Origin: Eimeria necatrix
Taxonomy: Eukaryota; Apicomplexa; Conoidasida; Eucoccidiorida; Eimeriidae
Direction: 5' to 3'
Assembly: GCF_000499385.1 (NCBI RefSeq)
Contig: NW_013654292.1
Location: 98,434-162,433 of the forward strand
DNA: 64,000 bases
The translations under genes were made by a program, and so were the position numbers. The notes below the pieces were generated by a model. The model was given only the letters and a program-made list of their open reading frames with translations. It searched no databases and was not told where the DNA came from. Positions 46,881-59,745 of the stretch are shown here, piece after piece. How positions within the stretch are numbered: the first letter of the stretch is position 1; the number at the start of each line of letters is the position of its first letter.

Positions 46881-48966
46881 CAAGCGGGTAGGTTGGGCGG
46901 CGGTGATAGTGATGGAATTGTTAGAGACGATTCGGTAGAAGCCACCCTGGAGAGAGCAACTGCCACTAGGATACACGCAGAAGCAGATACCCAACAACAG
47001 GCAAATAGCAGCAAAAACATATCGTGAGCTACTGCAGAGGCGGCAAACGCCGCGGCTGCTGCCTGCGCAGTAGCATTATAGGTGAAAAAAGTTCCAAAAA
47101 GACAAAGGGCGCTAGGAAGGAGAGGGCGAAAGCTGCTGAAAGCATCAGCGGAGAAATACGAGATAGGGAGGCTGCTGCCGTGCGTAGCATGACATGCTTT
47201 ACAGAGGCAGCCTTTAAATGCTGCCAAACTTGAACAGATCTGCTTAGAGTATCAAAAAATAGTTTGGACGAAGGAGTTTGGTTTTTGCCATAGCACAGAC
47301 TTATACTTTCCAAGGAGCCCAGGGTCAAGAAGCGTTGTGCGCGAATCTCTTGCTAGTTCTACCTGCACTCAACATGTAAGTAAAAATTTCACTCGATTTA
47401 TTCAGTTTGTACGAGCGGTTATTCATACTCAACATCATAAGCAATTTAAGCATGTTCAATTGCCAAAATGACACTTGATTCCTTATTAAGATAAGCTACA
47501 AGAACTTACTACGTCCATCATAATTTTTGTCCATTGCATCGTCAGTGTATTGGTTCGCGTAATATGAGTGTAGCTAACTGCAACAGTAATGCACATCAGA
47601 ATCGCTGCCGTGTAAGGCTGCAACGACGTATACGAATGAAATCCAGAAAGCAGCTCGCAGTAAAGCCCTGCAGCTCATGGTTATAAATATGCAGAAATGA
47701 CTGGGACGGACTGTGACGTCAGTCAAGTGCATTTACCATGGCCACCTAGGCTGTCTTGATATCATTGTGTTGCTTGCTATTCGCACCAGCACATTGTTTT
47801 TGCTCCGTACATTAAAACATTCGTCTCCTCCTAGTTTTGGTCGGTCTTCAATGTGGTCGTTCCAAGCCTATGCAATGTTTGGCTCAGGCTACTGAGGTTG
47901 ATGTATCAGCATGCAATCCGTGAAGGCTCTTCACATGGAAAACTCACATTCAGGCGACATCCACCTTTGTCTAGACTAGTGAGCTGGGGTCAGCAACTAT
48001 TGTACTGGGGAGCTTATGATGCCAAAAAACTATTTGGGTGAAAATTTTTGTGTAGTGGTTAAAAATTCTGCAGTTTTCAAGGCCTTCCATGAAGTGGAGT
48101 GATGTACTGGGCTCTTCTCTGCAGCAGATTGATGAGCGCTAGCATGAGCGACTTATTTGCTCTGCTGGTCATATTCTTCTCCTCCAAACATAACAGCAGG
48201 ACCACTACCTATGTTATTTTGAGTCACTCGTTAAGCATTTGAAGTATATTTGCCAGCGCTCCTGGTGCCTACGGGATGCACGTTGTAGCGCCAGGAAGAG
48301 TCAACCTCCACCTGGCTACAAAAGGCCTTTTCGAATCTCTGTACTTTTGAAAGTTGCGCAATTCGGCCAACTAATCAATTCCAAGGTGCGCAATTCAAAA
48401 ATCCTTTCAAAGTGTTGCTCCCCAATGGGGTGGCATTGGTCCAAGCCGAAGACAAACGCCATTGTAGCTCTCTCGTCGTCCACGATGTAGACAAAACAGC
48501 ATCTGTTTCTTTTATTTCCCTCCATTGCAACGTTAAAGATGCAGTTTTGTGCTACGAGTCTGGCCGTTCGCCATTCTTCCAGGTGATCTCCCACCCCACC
48601 CACGGGGCCCCACAGTACCACCACCGCAACCACCACCACCTGTGAACCTCTGTTTTCTATTTCTTGCATTTGGCAAAACATCATATGAATTAGAGCTGAG
48701 GGTGTGACTTCTATTCTTTCTCATTCAAACGAAAACGTACATACCTTGGGTCGCCTATTAAGCCCTCCAGTGTCTCAAGGTGCTGACCGCTTAGTGCGCA
48801 GCAAAATTTCGCAGAAGTCTCCCTTTTTTACAGGACTTCTTCGTCTTGGTGTTTTTCCACATCTTTTCTCCAAGCCAAGCCCCTTCCATTTTTAAAGAAG
48901 CGTCGCATACATGCTCGCTGAGTGGATACCGTGAAGGCTGAACGTTCAGCGGTGGCCGATTAGAAT
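46881..48966. other. Intergenic upstream of SMC3
   Basis: A minus-strand frame at 46823-47227 has two hydrophobic stretches but overlaps the retroelement remnant and is not trusted. Around 48585-48645 there is a CCACC/CACCAC-rich tract. Nothing else is supported. The last few hundred bases should hold the SMC3 promoter. Confidence 0.4.
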
Positions 48967-51900
48967 ATGCACATCAGATCTATAACATTACAAGGCTTTA
49001 AAACATACAATGAGGCAACGACCATCACATTTTCTGAGAGATGCACCTGCTTGAGTGAGGCTCTGGCCTGCAACCATGCGCCTTGTATCCTGACAGCTCC
49101 TTTGCGTACTCAACTTACTCGCTGCCTCGACATTTTCTTATCACTCCATAGGCTTTCCAGTGGATACAGCTGAAGCCTACTGGATTAGTGCCTGTGTGGG
49201 TATATGAGCAGTTGGCCATAATGGTAGTGGCAAATCAAATGTTCTTCTTGGAGTCTCTTTCGTGCTCGGAGAAATCGGAAACTCTGCCGCAGAGCGACGC
49301 CTACTTCTTCATGTAGGGCTTTTTCTGCCCAGAGCATTTGCTTTGTGACCAGTATATACCTCTGCCATTGGAGTTTTGTGGCGTGCAGCTAGACGTTTAG
49401 CTGTTGGCCTCTAAAATTTGCCTGGGGTACCAAAACTGCTTGTCCACTTTCCTCGGTGAATATATGAGGGCTTGCCGATTTCATTTACGCAGGAGATTTG
49501 CGAAGGAAACTTTGGAGCTTGAACTGAGCACTCACTAATTTGAATTTGTGCTCAGGAAGGGATACACGGTCGAGTGGCCAGCGGCTTTGTCGAGCTGACG
49601 CTGAACAATGCAAATAGACAGCTCTGCATGGCAAGACAGCAGCAGCGGTAGTCGGAGCTGCTGTGGTAGCAATATTAATGAGCGAGAAGAGCAGACTGGA
49701 GACGCTCACGCGACCCAGGACAACGTCTTACATTTGAAATAGGCCTCCAGACAAATTCGAATCGGCTGCTATGTTTCGGGTCTCAGGGCTTTCCGTTCAG
49801 TGCTGGGTGTCTGTGGCTCAGTTCAATGCGGATTCTGTAGTAATTCGTCGCTCCTTTTCCCTAAGCGCTGACGACATCACCGTGCAAGGCAATTTAGTTA
49901 GGTGTGCCCATTTTTGTTTAGTTGGTGTCCTTGTCCGTGCCAGTAGTGCTCTCTACGTATCAGGGCCGTTCTCTCTCGCTCTGCTTCCGTCCCCGTTCTG
50001 CATCGCTGAACATGCCGCGAATATGTTTTGGCCATCTTTGCTTGGTTGTCTCCTTCCCTTTTGCCGACCTTCGTATCTTGCAGTATCGTGCAGCGCCGTA
50101 CCGAGTCTTAAACAGATCACAATGCTGTTGCCGAATTTCTTACGTTGGTTTGTGCATATTTTGTATCGGAATGATTCCCTGTAGAAGCTTACCGCCTGTG
50201 TGCCTTCGCTTGCGATTCTAGGTCATTACGTTTGCGTGCTTTTGTGCTTAACGTATTCAGCAAGGCGGAATTCGAACAGCTTATTGAATGTGCAAGTCTT
50301 TCTGGGTAAGTTTCAACTGCCATTCTATTTGCTGATGCAGTCCCTCACTGGGCGATTTGTGGTTGCTACTTTGACTGTTGACGATGTGGCTGCTGCTGTA
50401 ATGTGTTGCCGCTGCGTCTTGACTGTGATTTCGTAGTGGTGGCGATCGTGTGGGCCGCAGCGGCACTAGCAGCACTTTTATAATTCATCAAGGACGCATA
50501 CAGGAGGTTGCGTTGCTCTCTGCTGCTGGTCGACTGCGTCTGCTTCTGTCTGCTGGCTCTGGCGCCTTCATTGATGCAAAAGCCAAGGAGACCGAACAGC
50601 TGCTCCAGCAAGCAGGTCAGAAAATACCTGTTGTCACCGGAGCTAGTGCAGGATCCTCAACACCATTCACAGTAGATACGGTGCACCCGAGAGATAAATC
50701 AAGGACAGCAACAATAACAGCACCTCGAGCATAAGCAAGAACGGCATTATCTGAAATCGCAGCCGCTAAAACTGTGGATGCATACTGTGTGTGCTTCACT
50801 GCAGCAGTCGAGCAGGATACTGTCACAAGGACGCTCAACGATCTCGAAAAACAGCTCAATGACATGGATGTACAATTTTGTAGACCCCTGACTCTAAAAC
50901 TTATTCTTGTCTAGAAGCTAGTGGGAAAGAAATCCATGGTGAAACCGGCCTTGTGGTGAAGTGCACTAGTGCCATAAGGCGCACCGTGGGGCAACGTGAT
51001 CGAAAAATATGTCTTAGTCGTTAGCGCGTGGCTACTCATACCGGATGTTGTAAAAGGGCATAAGAAAACGTAGCACAATAATCCGTCGCATTGCATGATC
51101 GTGACGCATAATCATGTAGTGCTACATTGTCTTACATGCTACATTCCACAAAATCACATCGGCATAAATTTGTCGGACCTTTGTTCTGGCAACGCATACA
51201 TTGCACCTGAAAGTTTGAGTTGGAAGTAGACTATATCTAAATACATAGCTTTTTACGTGGTACTGCAGCGCAGCAAGAGGTGACGTACGCAGGTTCGCGT
51301 TGCGCAACGTGTTGCAGTGCAATATGTTACGGTGCATCTCAAGATAAAGGTGTGCCGCTTTTGCTTTACAGAAAGAAAGGCAGGAACTACGTCTTTGCGT
51401 GGAGATGGAGAAGGAGAAGTCACATATTGAAGCTGCCATACATCGTGAGCGGCCGACTCTGTGCCTCAATTAAGCAGAATATTAACGACGTACGGGCGTG
51501 CACACAAATCAGTTAACAAGAAACGCATGACTACACAATCATGTGCCATTTCTCAGTCTTTTATCCATTTTTGTTGTATTAATTTTGCTGCAGAGGCGGA
51601 CTGGCTGCAAGCAACAGAAACCCTTAGGCAGTTAGAACAGCAACAAGAGGTCCGAATCCCAGTGTCATTCTGCTGTTTCAGCTGACTGCGCTGCCAGTGG
51701 TTCTGCAATTTCTAATTATGCCTTACGGACTCTATGTGATGTTACTGTTGCTTCATCTCGCTTTTGCCAGGACCTTTGTTGCTCGTTCTGCTTGTTTCAG
51801 AAGCATCGGTCGTCTGTCCGCCGCCTTGCTGCTGCTGCTGCCGAAGCCGAGTCGATGCGAGACGAAGCAGCAACCCAGCTGGCGAATTGTAAACTGAAGC

Positions 51901-54900
51901 CCTCAGCAAGCCCGAACCCAACAATTCTCATCAGCCTTGGAAAACACCTTGCATAGAAGCGGTAACGGCTGGATGAATGCAACCTTTGGATCTATTGTGT
52001 TACCGCAGTATCTCTGGAGCACGCGTCTTGTTCCACAAAAAAGGCTCAGACTGAAAAGCTGGTTTGCGAGGTGCTTTGAACATAGCAAACTGAATGAACT
52101 ATTCAGTTGCCGGCTTGAACCGCTTCCGTTAGGGCTCCTCAATGAATTCGTTAAATGCATATGCATTCATCGAAAAACGTACACTAGCCTACGAAAGGGC
52201 ACTTGGGAAACAACTGCACTGACAGGGGGACTGTCGCTTGACTGTTTTTGTGGTCATTACGTTTGCTATCGCTATGGCTTTTGCAGCTGCAATGCCAGGA
52301 AACCCGTTTGCGTTTGGAGTCAGGTCTTCTAGCTGAGAGGGCGGAAACCCAGCAGCAGAAATCTGACACTGCAAAGAGAACACTAGAGGAGAAGAAACGG
52401 CAAATGCGGCAAATCCGTATGCATTATGCTTAGCAGCCCGTTGCAGGCTCTGACCTCGATTTCAGCAGGACAACATCGTTCGCGCTTGTTAGTAGCAAGG
52501 CTGCTTTTCTCGCGAAGCAGCTGCAGTTGGTCTTGACGGGTAGGCATTGAATGCTTAGGTCTGGTTGCTTGCGTTGATGCAGAGAAGGAACTAGAGGACA
52601 GCTTGAAGCCTCAGCATGCTGCTGCTGTCGCTGCCTATCGAAAAGCACAGCTGGAACATGCGCAGGTATTCCGTTTTCACTAGATATTGCTGCTTATCAT
52701 CGTTTCCCCAGTCGTATAGGTTTCTGCCTTTTAATGCCTCCCTTTGCACGTTTTTTTGTGTGTCTACGTCCCTCGATTCAAGAAGATGGCCCATTTCGTC
52801 AATTTATAGCCTTCTTCCTCTCCTGAACAATTCCGTTGTTTTCCCCCCAAATGTTTTTAGTATTTGCTTTGCGTTTCTAGCCTGGCGTTCTTTGCAGCTG
52901 CAGCAGCAGCTGCAGCAGCTTCAGCAACGCTCAACCCGCTCGGTTGTATCTACAGCAGCACGGCAAGCGGCAATAAAAGAAGAACTTAAAGAAACAGAGC
53001 AACAACAAAGAGCAGACGCGGCAGAGTATAAGCAAAACAAACGAAAGGTCGCCAAAAAGCAGGCAACAGCTAGTGCAGCAGCTTTGTCAGCCGTCATGTG
53101 ACATTGCAGTCCCTTATTTAGCCGCACATTACTATTAAACATAAGCGACACGACTTTCGAGGGTATCTTTTGGTCTTCGGTTGTATGTTTCGGTACAGGC
53201 TGAGCTGCTAAGAAAGGAAGTAGAAGAAGCGCAAATGGCGGCAGCGGCAAAAGCAGCTGCCGCAGCAGCAGCAGCGGCAATAGTGAAAGAAATGACAAAA
53301 CAAATTTCCAGCCTAAAGACGGTTCGACCTTTAAAGCGTACACTGTTAACCCTTTTTAGGCCTTCTTAGTGCCAAGGACAAAGACGTGCTGTAGTATCAA
53401 GCCCATGGTTTGGATTTTGTGTTTCAGCCGCTCGAAGAGGTGGTGGAGCAGCAACGGCAACAACAAGCAAGGCTTTCAAACTTACTGCAGCAGCGTAATG
53501 CTGCAGCAACAAGTATTCGGACAGCCACAGGTGAGAAGTGGTGCCTTAGTTTCAGCACGAGCAGCAGGTGTTATTTGCTCAGTGGATGCTGAATTTCACT
53601 GGCTGTGACCCTTATGGCTTGCCTCAGATGCATTTTCGCGCTGTCTACGGAGCGATGCATTTTGGTCGTTGCACCATTTAGAAGAGATCGCTAAGAGGGA
53701 GGGCTGGGACCAAGGTGGAGGCATTGCAGCACCTTTAGCTAGCTTTCTGCACGTAAGTAATCGCGATGCATCCAGATGTAGGGAAAGGGACATACATGCT
53801 CACCACGACTTCGATGCATGGGTTTGGTTGCTCTTTTTGTGTTTGTGAAGGTCGATACTGAGTACCATCGCGCCGTTGAATCTGTAGGGGGATACTGCTT
53901 GTTTCACTTCGTTGTTAAAGATTCTGCAAAGGCGTTGGAGGCAGTGGCACGTCTCAAGCAGCAGCAGCAGGAGCAGAAGGGTTCGCTTCTACAACGGAAG
54001 TGCTGTGTCTCTGTCGTCCCCATCAAGGAGGTAGCTGAGCAGCAGCAGCGTCAAAATAGCCGGCGGCACCAACAACTGCAGCAGCGTCTTCTCGAGGAAG
54101 GTGTCGCAATGCCACTCACGGAAGTGCGGATCTGCTGAAACTGCTGCAACATTGCTGCCGGTCACCAGATGTGTGTATTGCTGCCGCTAGTAAGCAGGTC
54201 TTTACTGCCGCATTGAACAACTCGAAATCACTGGCCATTTTCCCTGCATTTTCTGTGTTTCGTTAATGCACAGTGTATTCAGATTTTGCCTGAGGCAGCA
54301 GGAGAGCATGCGACTGCTCTCGAGACGTACGTGCATACTGTCTTCTCTCGCTCCCTTCTCGTGCCTTCTCTGGATACACCCGAGGTTCAGAGGTGGAATA
54401 GTATGGGTGAGCACGCTAGCAAGCAAGTCTCTCTAGGTGCTTTTGGCACATGCACAGCAAGGGCGAGCAATCAAGGGGCGACCACACGCTACAAAGGCTT
54501 TGTGGCAAGACATCCGAAACACAAAGAAGTTGCCACATGCAAGAATTTAGTAAACAAGTTGCCTATTTTTGTCTTGCTGAAAATTCAACTAACGTTTCCT
54601 CGTAGGTTTCGACTGTGTCAACATAGAAGGGGATGTATCCTTCGCTTCTGGTGCCATGAGAGGAGGCGGGCACCCCAAGGGAGACAAACTTGGAACTTAT
54701 TTCGCGTAAGCTGTAGCATAGTGTTTATGATCTCTGAAGGGAAGCGCCTGTCAAATCTTGGGCGTCTGGTTTTCAGATGTTGTTTGTGCAACTTTACAGC
54801 ACTTCAGTACCCGGTGCCTAGCCATCTGAAAGTGAAGAGCAATCACATCAGAGATGCGTACCTCCACAAGCACTAAGAAAGACCGTTCTTTTTATGTTGA

Positions 54901-57900
54901 TGCATGCGTAGCCGGACGTTGGAACTATCCTTTGTTCTTGCTGCTCCATTTCCTTGTTTGTTTGCTTGCTTTTGTGTGTGTCTGTGTGCATGTCTCTGTC
55001 TGCTCTCTTCTGGGTCATTTGATGTGTATTTCAGCTTGCGCGAATATAAGAAGAAACATAAGGACATTAGTGTCGAGTTAGATTGCCAGCAGCAAATGCT
55101 TGTACAACTGCAGAAAGTAGGTGAAGTGGCTTCTGCTACTTCTGTAGCCCTCCTTGATGCTGCGATGGTCTTTTCGGGAAATTCAAATGCGGCAAAGGCA
55201 GCAGTATATTCACGACGCCTGCTGTAGTATTTCGTATGCCTTTGTTTGTTTCATCTCAGAGACACAAGGAACTGCTGCAGCAAGAGCAAATATTGATAGA
55301 AAAGCGAATGGAAGCTTATCATAACGCCGAGACAGCATTAGCAGAGCAACAGCAAAGCGAGATGTACGCACAAACCGAATCTACCTGGTGCAACCCACCT
55401 CCAGGGGCTGCAGGTTATGTATTCGATTGCTGCAGGTATCTCTGCGGTACGCAATCCATGCTGATGGATCCACTGCTGATGCGCTCCATTCTTCACAGGG
55501 CCCACCGCGCTGCCACTTCCCTACTCTCCGCTTTGAAAGAAGAAGAAACGGCAACCGCAACGCGTGCTGCAGCTCGCAAACAACTTGTTCAGTCGTGAGC
55601 CTCGGGCCCTTCATACAAGTCGTCGGCCTCGCCAGGATTTTTTCAGATACTTAGAGAAGAGGGAAACAGACACGGCATTCTAAATGAACACTAAGAGTCC
55701 AACGAACGCTTTCGCTCCATTGAAAAAGCCCAACTTTTGGAAAATATGGTCTAGGACCGTGGAATTGCGGATTCGTTGCATTTCAGCCTACGCCACGAAG
55801 CCTTACACGCCAGGCAGCCTGCGCTAACTGCGGCAGAAGAGCAGCAGTTGAAGCAGCTACCACAGCTGCTCCAGCAGCAGCAAGAACAGCTGCTGCAGCT
55901 TCTACGCCGAGTTGAAGAGACAGCTGGATCCATCAGCAAGGCAGAACAACTACTTGAGGTCTCTTTGCGAAGAGCGATCGACCGTGTAATTAAGCTCTGA
56001 GTCCAAATTACGAACCCCTGTCAGACCCTGCGCCTGGCGCTCCGCGAACCAATCGTAAACCCTAAAAGCAGGATGGTTTCGATAACGCATCTTGACACAC
56101 CCTACTTTCTGCGCAATTTTATTTCATTGCAACGATGAGCATCAAATTTTGCTCTTTGTTTTCTTAATTTCGAGCCTGCAGATGGAACGAGAAGTGCGGG
56201 AGGAGGAGGGTGAGAGCTTAGGGTTCAGGGTTTGCGAACGTGTGCAAGCAGAAGCATACGCTTTACTGAAATCTCGACAGCAGGTGCGGTAACCAAGCTA
56301 AACATTTAGGGCTCATGGCTAGAATCGTATCCTCGGCTATTTTGCTGCAGAGCTGCTTATTGATTTTAAGGACATTCTGCGTGCACTGATGTGGTGACCG
56401 CAGCAAGAAGATACAGCTGCAGAATTGGAAGCGTCCCTGAGAGCCCTCGAAGTTCGTCAAAGCGCAGGGCTTCAGAATGCGTAAATTTATCCGAGGCTTG
56501 GGGATTAGGCATACATATCTTTAGGATTGCTTAGGAGTTGGCTTCTTGGTTCGTGGAAAACCACTTGCCTTTCCAGAGCCTGCATGCTAGTCCCAAGTTG
56601 CAGTGTCTGGAGTTAAGGCGATTGATGTATCTGCAGAATGAGATGGCATCTGTACGTCGCCGACAGGATCTTGCTGATACCTCTCTGCAATCGCTGCTGC
56701 AACAGCTCATGGAGGAGACTGCGTTGTTGCAGCAGGCCCAACTCAGAGTCGAAGGTTCTAGGCAAGTTTGTCTCTGCAGTGCTTGTCCTGTCCCCGCAAC
56801 TTTCTGCTACACTTTTATCTCAGTTGTCTAGGTTTTTATCCGTCACTGGTTGTCAATGTTTCGTTGCATCGTGTTCTCCAGTGTTCCGCAGTCACTTTTC
56901 ACATATTTCTTCTTCTTCACTGCCCTGAGTCGGTTACCTTAATTCCGTGCTCGCTACCGTAACGTGCATGTGTTTGCTAAACAAAGACGTCTGCAGGCAG
57001 ATCTTGCATCACTGTTGGCCGCAAGCTCTGCTATTGCTGTTCCCCTTGCTGCTTCAACGGATGTTAGCCGCGAGGCTCTCCGGGGGAAGCTTGAAGAAAT
57101 TAAAAAAGTACGTAATAAATATATAGATGAAGCAAAACTCCAAGACAGAAACAGATGTATGCAAAACAAATTTCGCAAAAAAGGGATGCAGAGTCAGGTA
57201 GACAGAGACACAAAGGCACACCGGGACTGGGAAAACGGCAGAATAGGTAGCAAGAAACAGGAATAATGCAGTAACTTACGGGCTGAGCCGCCGCACATAT
57301 CTAGCCTTCAAATATTTGCTTTTTGTGTGAAAAAACACAGCGTCTCTCACAATTCACAGATGTTAATAGGAAGGCCATTGCTGAGCTGTCTACCATTACA
57401 GGTAGGTGCTGTTGCTACGGCTTGAATATTGCCATTTGCTCCCAGTGAAGCCGTTGCTGCGTCTTCTACTACTACATAGCAATTGCCATGTGCTCTCCAT
57501 TTAAGCATGTATTGTTGTTACTTCCCACGAAGCCGGTCTTGTTGCTCACACTTCCAGATGCTTTGCTCGGGGGGAATTATAGCCGCCGCTGCTGTTGATT
57601 TCACTGTAATACCAGCAGCAAAAAAACCGCGGCCAAGGTGTATAATATTTTTGCAGACGACTTCAAATCTTTAAAACGCCGCGAGATGTTGCAACGAGAG
57701 GCGTATCAGCTGGTGCAGCAACAGCTGCAGCAGCTGCAAATGCGGCGGCAACAACTGCTGCAGCAGCAGCTTCGTCGAGTTGACGCAGAATTTTCGGCTC
57801 TATTCAAGCAGCTCGTACCTGGGGGGACAGCTCGACTCGTAAGTGCTGAATATTTCGGAATAAAGGTTTGGACAGTACGCCTGCGCGAATCCGATGACTC

Positions 57901-58964
57901 TGTTTTCACTGCCGCTCCATAGCCGTCGTTGCTGCCGTTGCACTAAGTGCCGTGGCTGATGTTACGCTAATTTCTGCAGGAGTTTCAACTTTTGTTGCTG
58001 CCGCAGGAATTGATTGAAGACCCATGCGCTACATCAACTGGCGAAACCGCTGAGCTGAGTGGTGTCGAAATTCAAGTGGACTTCAATGCAGCGGGGAAAA
58101 GTGCAGAAAGCTTACCAATGCAGCGACTGTCAGGTATACAGCGATATTGCCGCCGCTCTTGCAGCTGCCGTCCCTAACGCCGGAAATAGCGTTGGCATTG
58201 GGCCAAAACACTTTTCAGTGGCTTCTCTGGAGCATTTGCAAACATGTGAAAATGACGAGAGCAGCGCGATAAGCAGCAATAGTAGCACCGAGGAGCAGCA
58301 GCATATATATATGGTAATATAGAGCGATAGGGAAAGAAAGAGTAGGAACGAGGACAAAACCAGAAGAGCGATCTGTTGCTCTTGCTGGTGCAGTTTCTGG
58401 CCAACGTCTCTGTGCAAAAGTATGTTGCAGGAGGACAGAAGGCCCTGGTTGCCGTGGCATTACTGCTTGCACAGCAAATGGCTTCCGGCGGCGAGGGAGG
58501 CAGGGAAGGTTTGCTGCTTCTGGATGAACCTGACTCCGCTTTAGATGAGACTCACGCAAGACATTTGGCAGAGGCTCTCCTCAATTCAACTCGAAATCTG
58601 GGCTGCCAGATCATTCTTACTACTTTGAGGTTAAACTCTACACTCTGTTTTTCAACAAGCCCCAAGTGTACAGATGCTGCAAGATCGGTTCGAAGATGCT
58701 TTCACGGCGCCTCTGCTCTAACCGTTAAAAGTTGACAGTTCTGTGTGTTCTATTCTCAGAAAGGAACTGCTGATTTGCGGTGATAAGTTTTGGCTCGTGC
58801 AGCAGCATCAGAGAGCATCTCAGGCGACGGAAATATCTGAACAAGAAGCGTCAGCAGTTTTCATAGACTTGCCTCAGATGCAGCAGCAACTGCGACAGCA
58901 GCCGCAGCACCAGCGGATGTTGCCGCACCGCCATCTACCAGACTGCGTAGAGTCTCGCGTGTAA
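48967..58964 (+). CDS. SMC3: Structural maintenance of chromosomes protein 3, cohesin subunit
   Basis: More than 20 small exons. Well supported: 48967-49054 (MHIRSITLQGFKTYNEATT), 49212-49312 (Walker A GHNGSGKSNV), 49556-49647, 50261-50305, 50461-50615 (HQGRIQEV), 50805-50869, 51372-51444, 51594-51649, 51801-51888, 52287-52416, 52583-52665, 52898-53047, 53199-53321, 53428-53530, hinge exons 53628-53752 and from 53851, 54283-54406, 54606-54705 (DCVNIEGDVSFASGAMRGGG), several coiled-coil exons at 55.0-57.1 kb, 57657-57838 (FKQLVPGG), 57980-58133 (LSG), 58431-58629 (signature GGQKALV, Walker B LLLLDEPDSALD), 58760-58964 (ELLICGDKF). The GFK-Y start, the hinge-proximal motif and ELL..DKF separate it from SMC1. 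Coiled coils carry poly-Gln and poly-Ala. It forms the cohesin ring with SMC1. A few joints (49647, 51888) do not keep phase in my model, so small exons are missing or boundaries are off. Confidence 0.92.
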
Positions 58965-59745
58965 TTAAGCAAATAATGCGGCGTGTCAAAATTTGGGGGC
59001 AGCTTAAACGCAGCGTACGCATCGTCTTTGAGAGGTCGCCGTAGTGTCTGGTGAACTCATCTGCTATCCGCGTTTACCTGCTTGTTTCACCTTCTGAAGG
59101 ACTTGCAGATTGAAGGAGGTCTGCCTGCATTCACGAATTAATTAGCCATCGAGTGAGCTCATTGATGCATTCCACAAATATCTGCGTAGCAATAAATTGC
59201 TTCTGCCTTCTCTCCAGCGTTGTTACACAAAGATGCACGTTGCCAGAAGCGGCAGCCGCCACATTCCTGCAAGTCAGTTCTTTCTATCGCAGCTTCTGCG
59301 GCTGTTGTCCCCTATCTGGTTAGCTACGGAGCAGTTCTACATAGTCGGCTAGCTTTATACCTATGGAGCGTGCCGCGGAAATCTAGCTAGGGTCGAAACC
59401 ACAAAGATAGCAAGCTGCACAGCAGTTCCGCTGTGTGGCGACTTGTTTGCAATGACTTTTTGGCGGAGTGTAAAGGCGTTTGAATGCTTGTAAAGTCGAA
59501 TGATATTTCAACCATATAGACAAGTACGTGGTAAGCTAGCCAGTAGCCAATAAGAGCTTGTTCATGTCGGGAGGATCCCTTGTGCTGCTCTGGAAATCGG
59601 TCCATTACAGTGCCTGCATCGTGGCAGCGAACTCGTAGCCAGTGAAACGGGGAATACGGTGTTTCCTAGTGGCGCAGCTGTGAGCAGGCCACCGTGATGA
59701 GGCTACGACTTCGCACCGGCACAACCGATTCTTCAGAAGCGGGCG

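Noticed and set aside
46823..47227. Minus-strand open frame with two hydrophobic stretches, possible membrane protein
   Set aside because: It overlaps the recognisable pol remnant, and its Ala/Cys/Leu richness is explained by GC-rich repeat sequence on the other strand.
48585..48645. CCACC-rich tract as a functional repeat or proline-rich exon
   Set aside because: Short, imperfect and without splice sites or a supporting frame.
56216..56236. TTAGGGTTCAGGGTTT resembles telomere-like repeats abundant in Eimeria genes
   Set aside because: There are only two imperfect units inside a coding exon, too few to call a repeat array.
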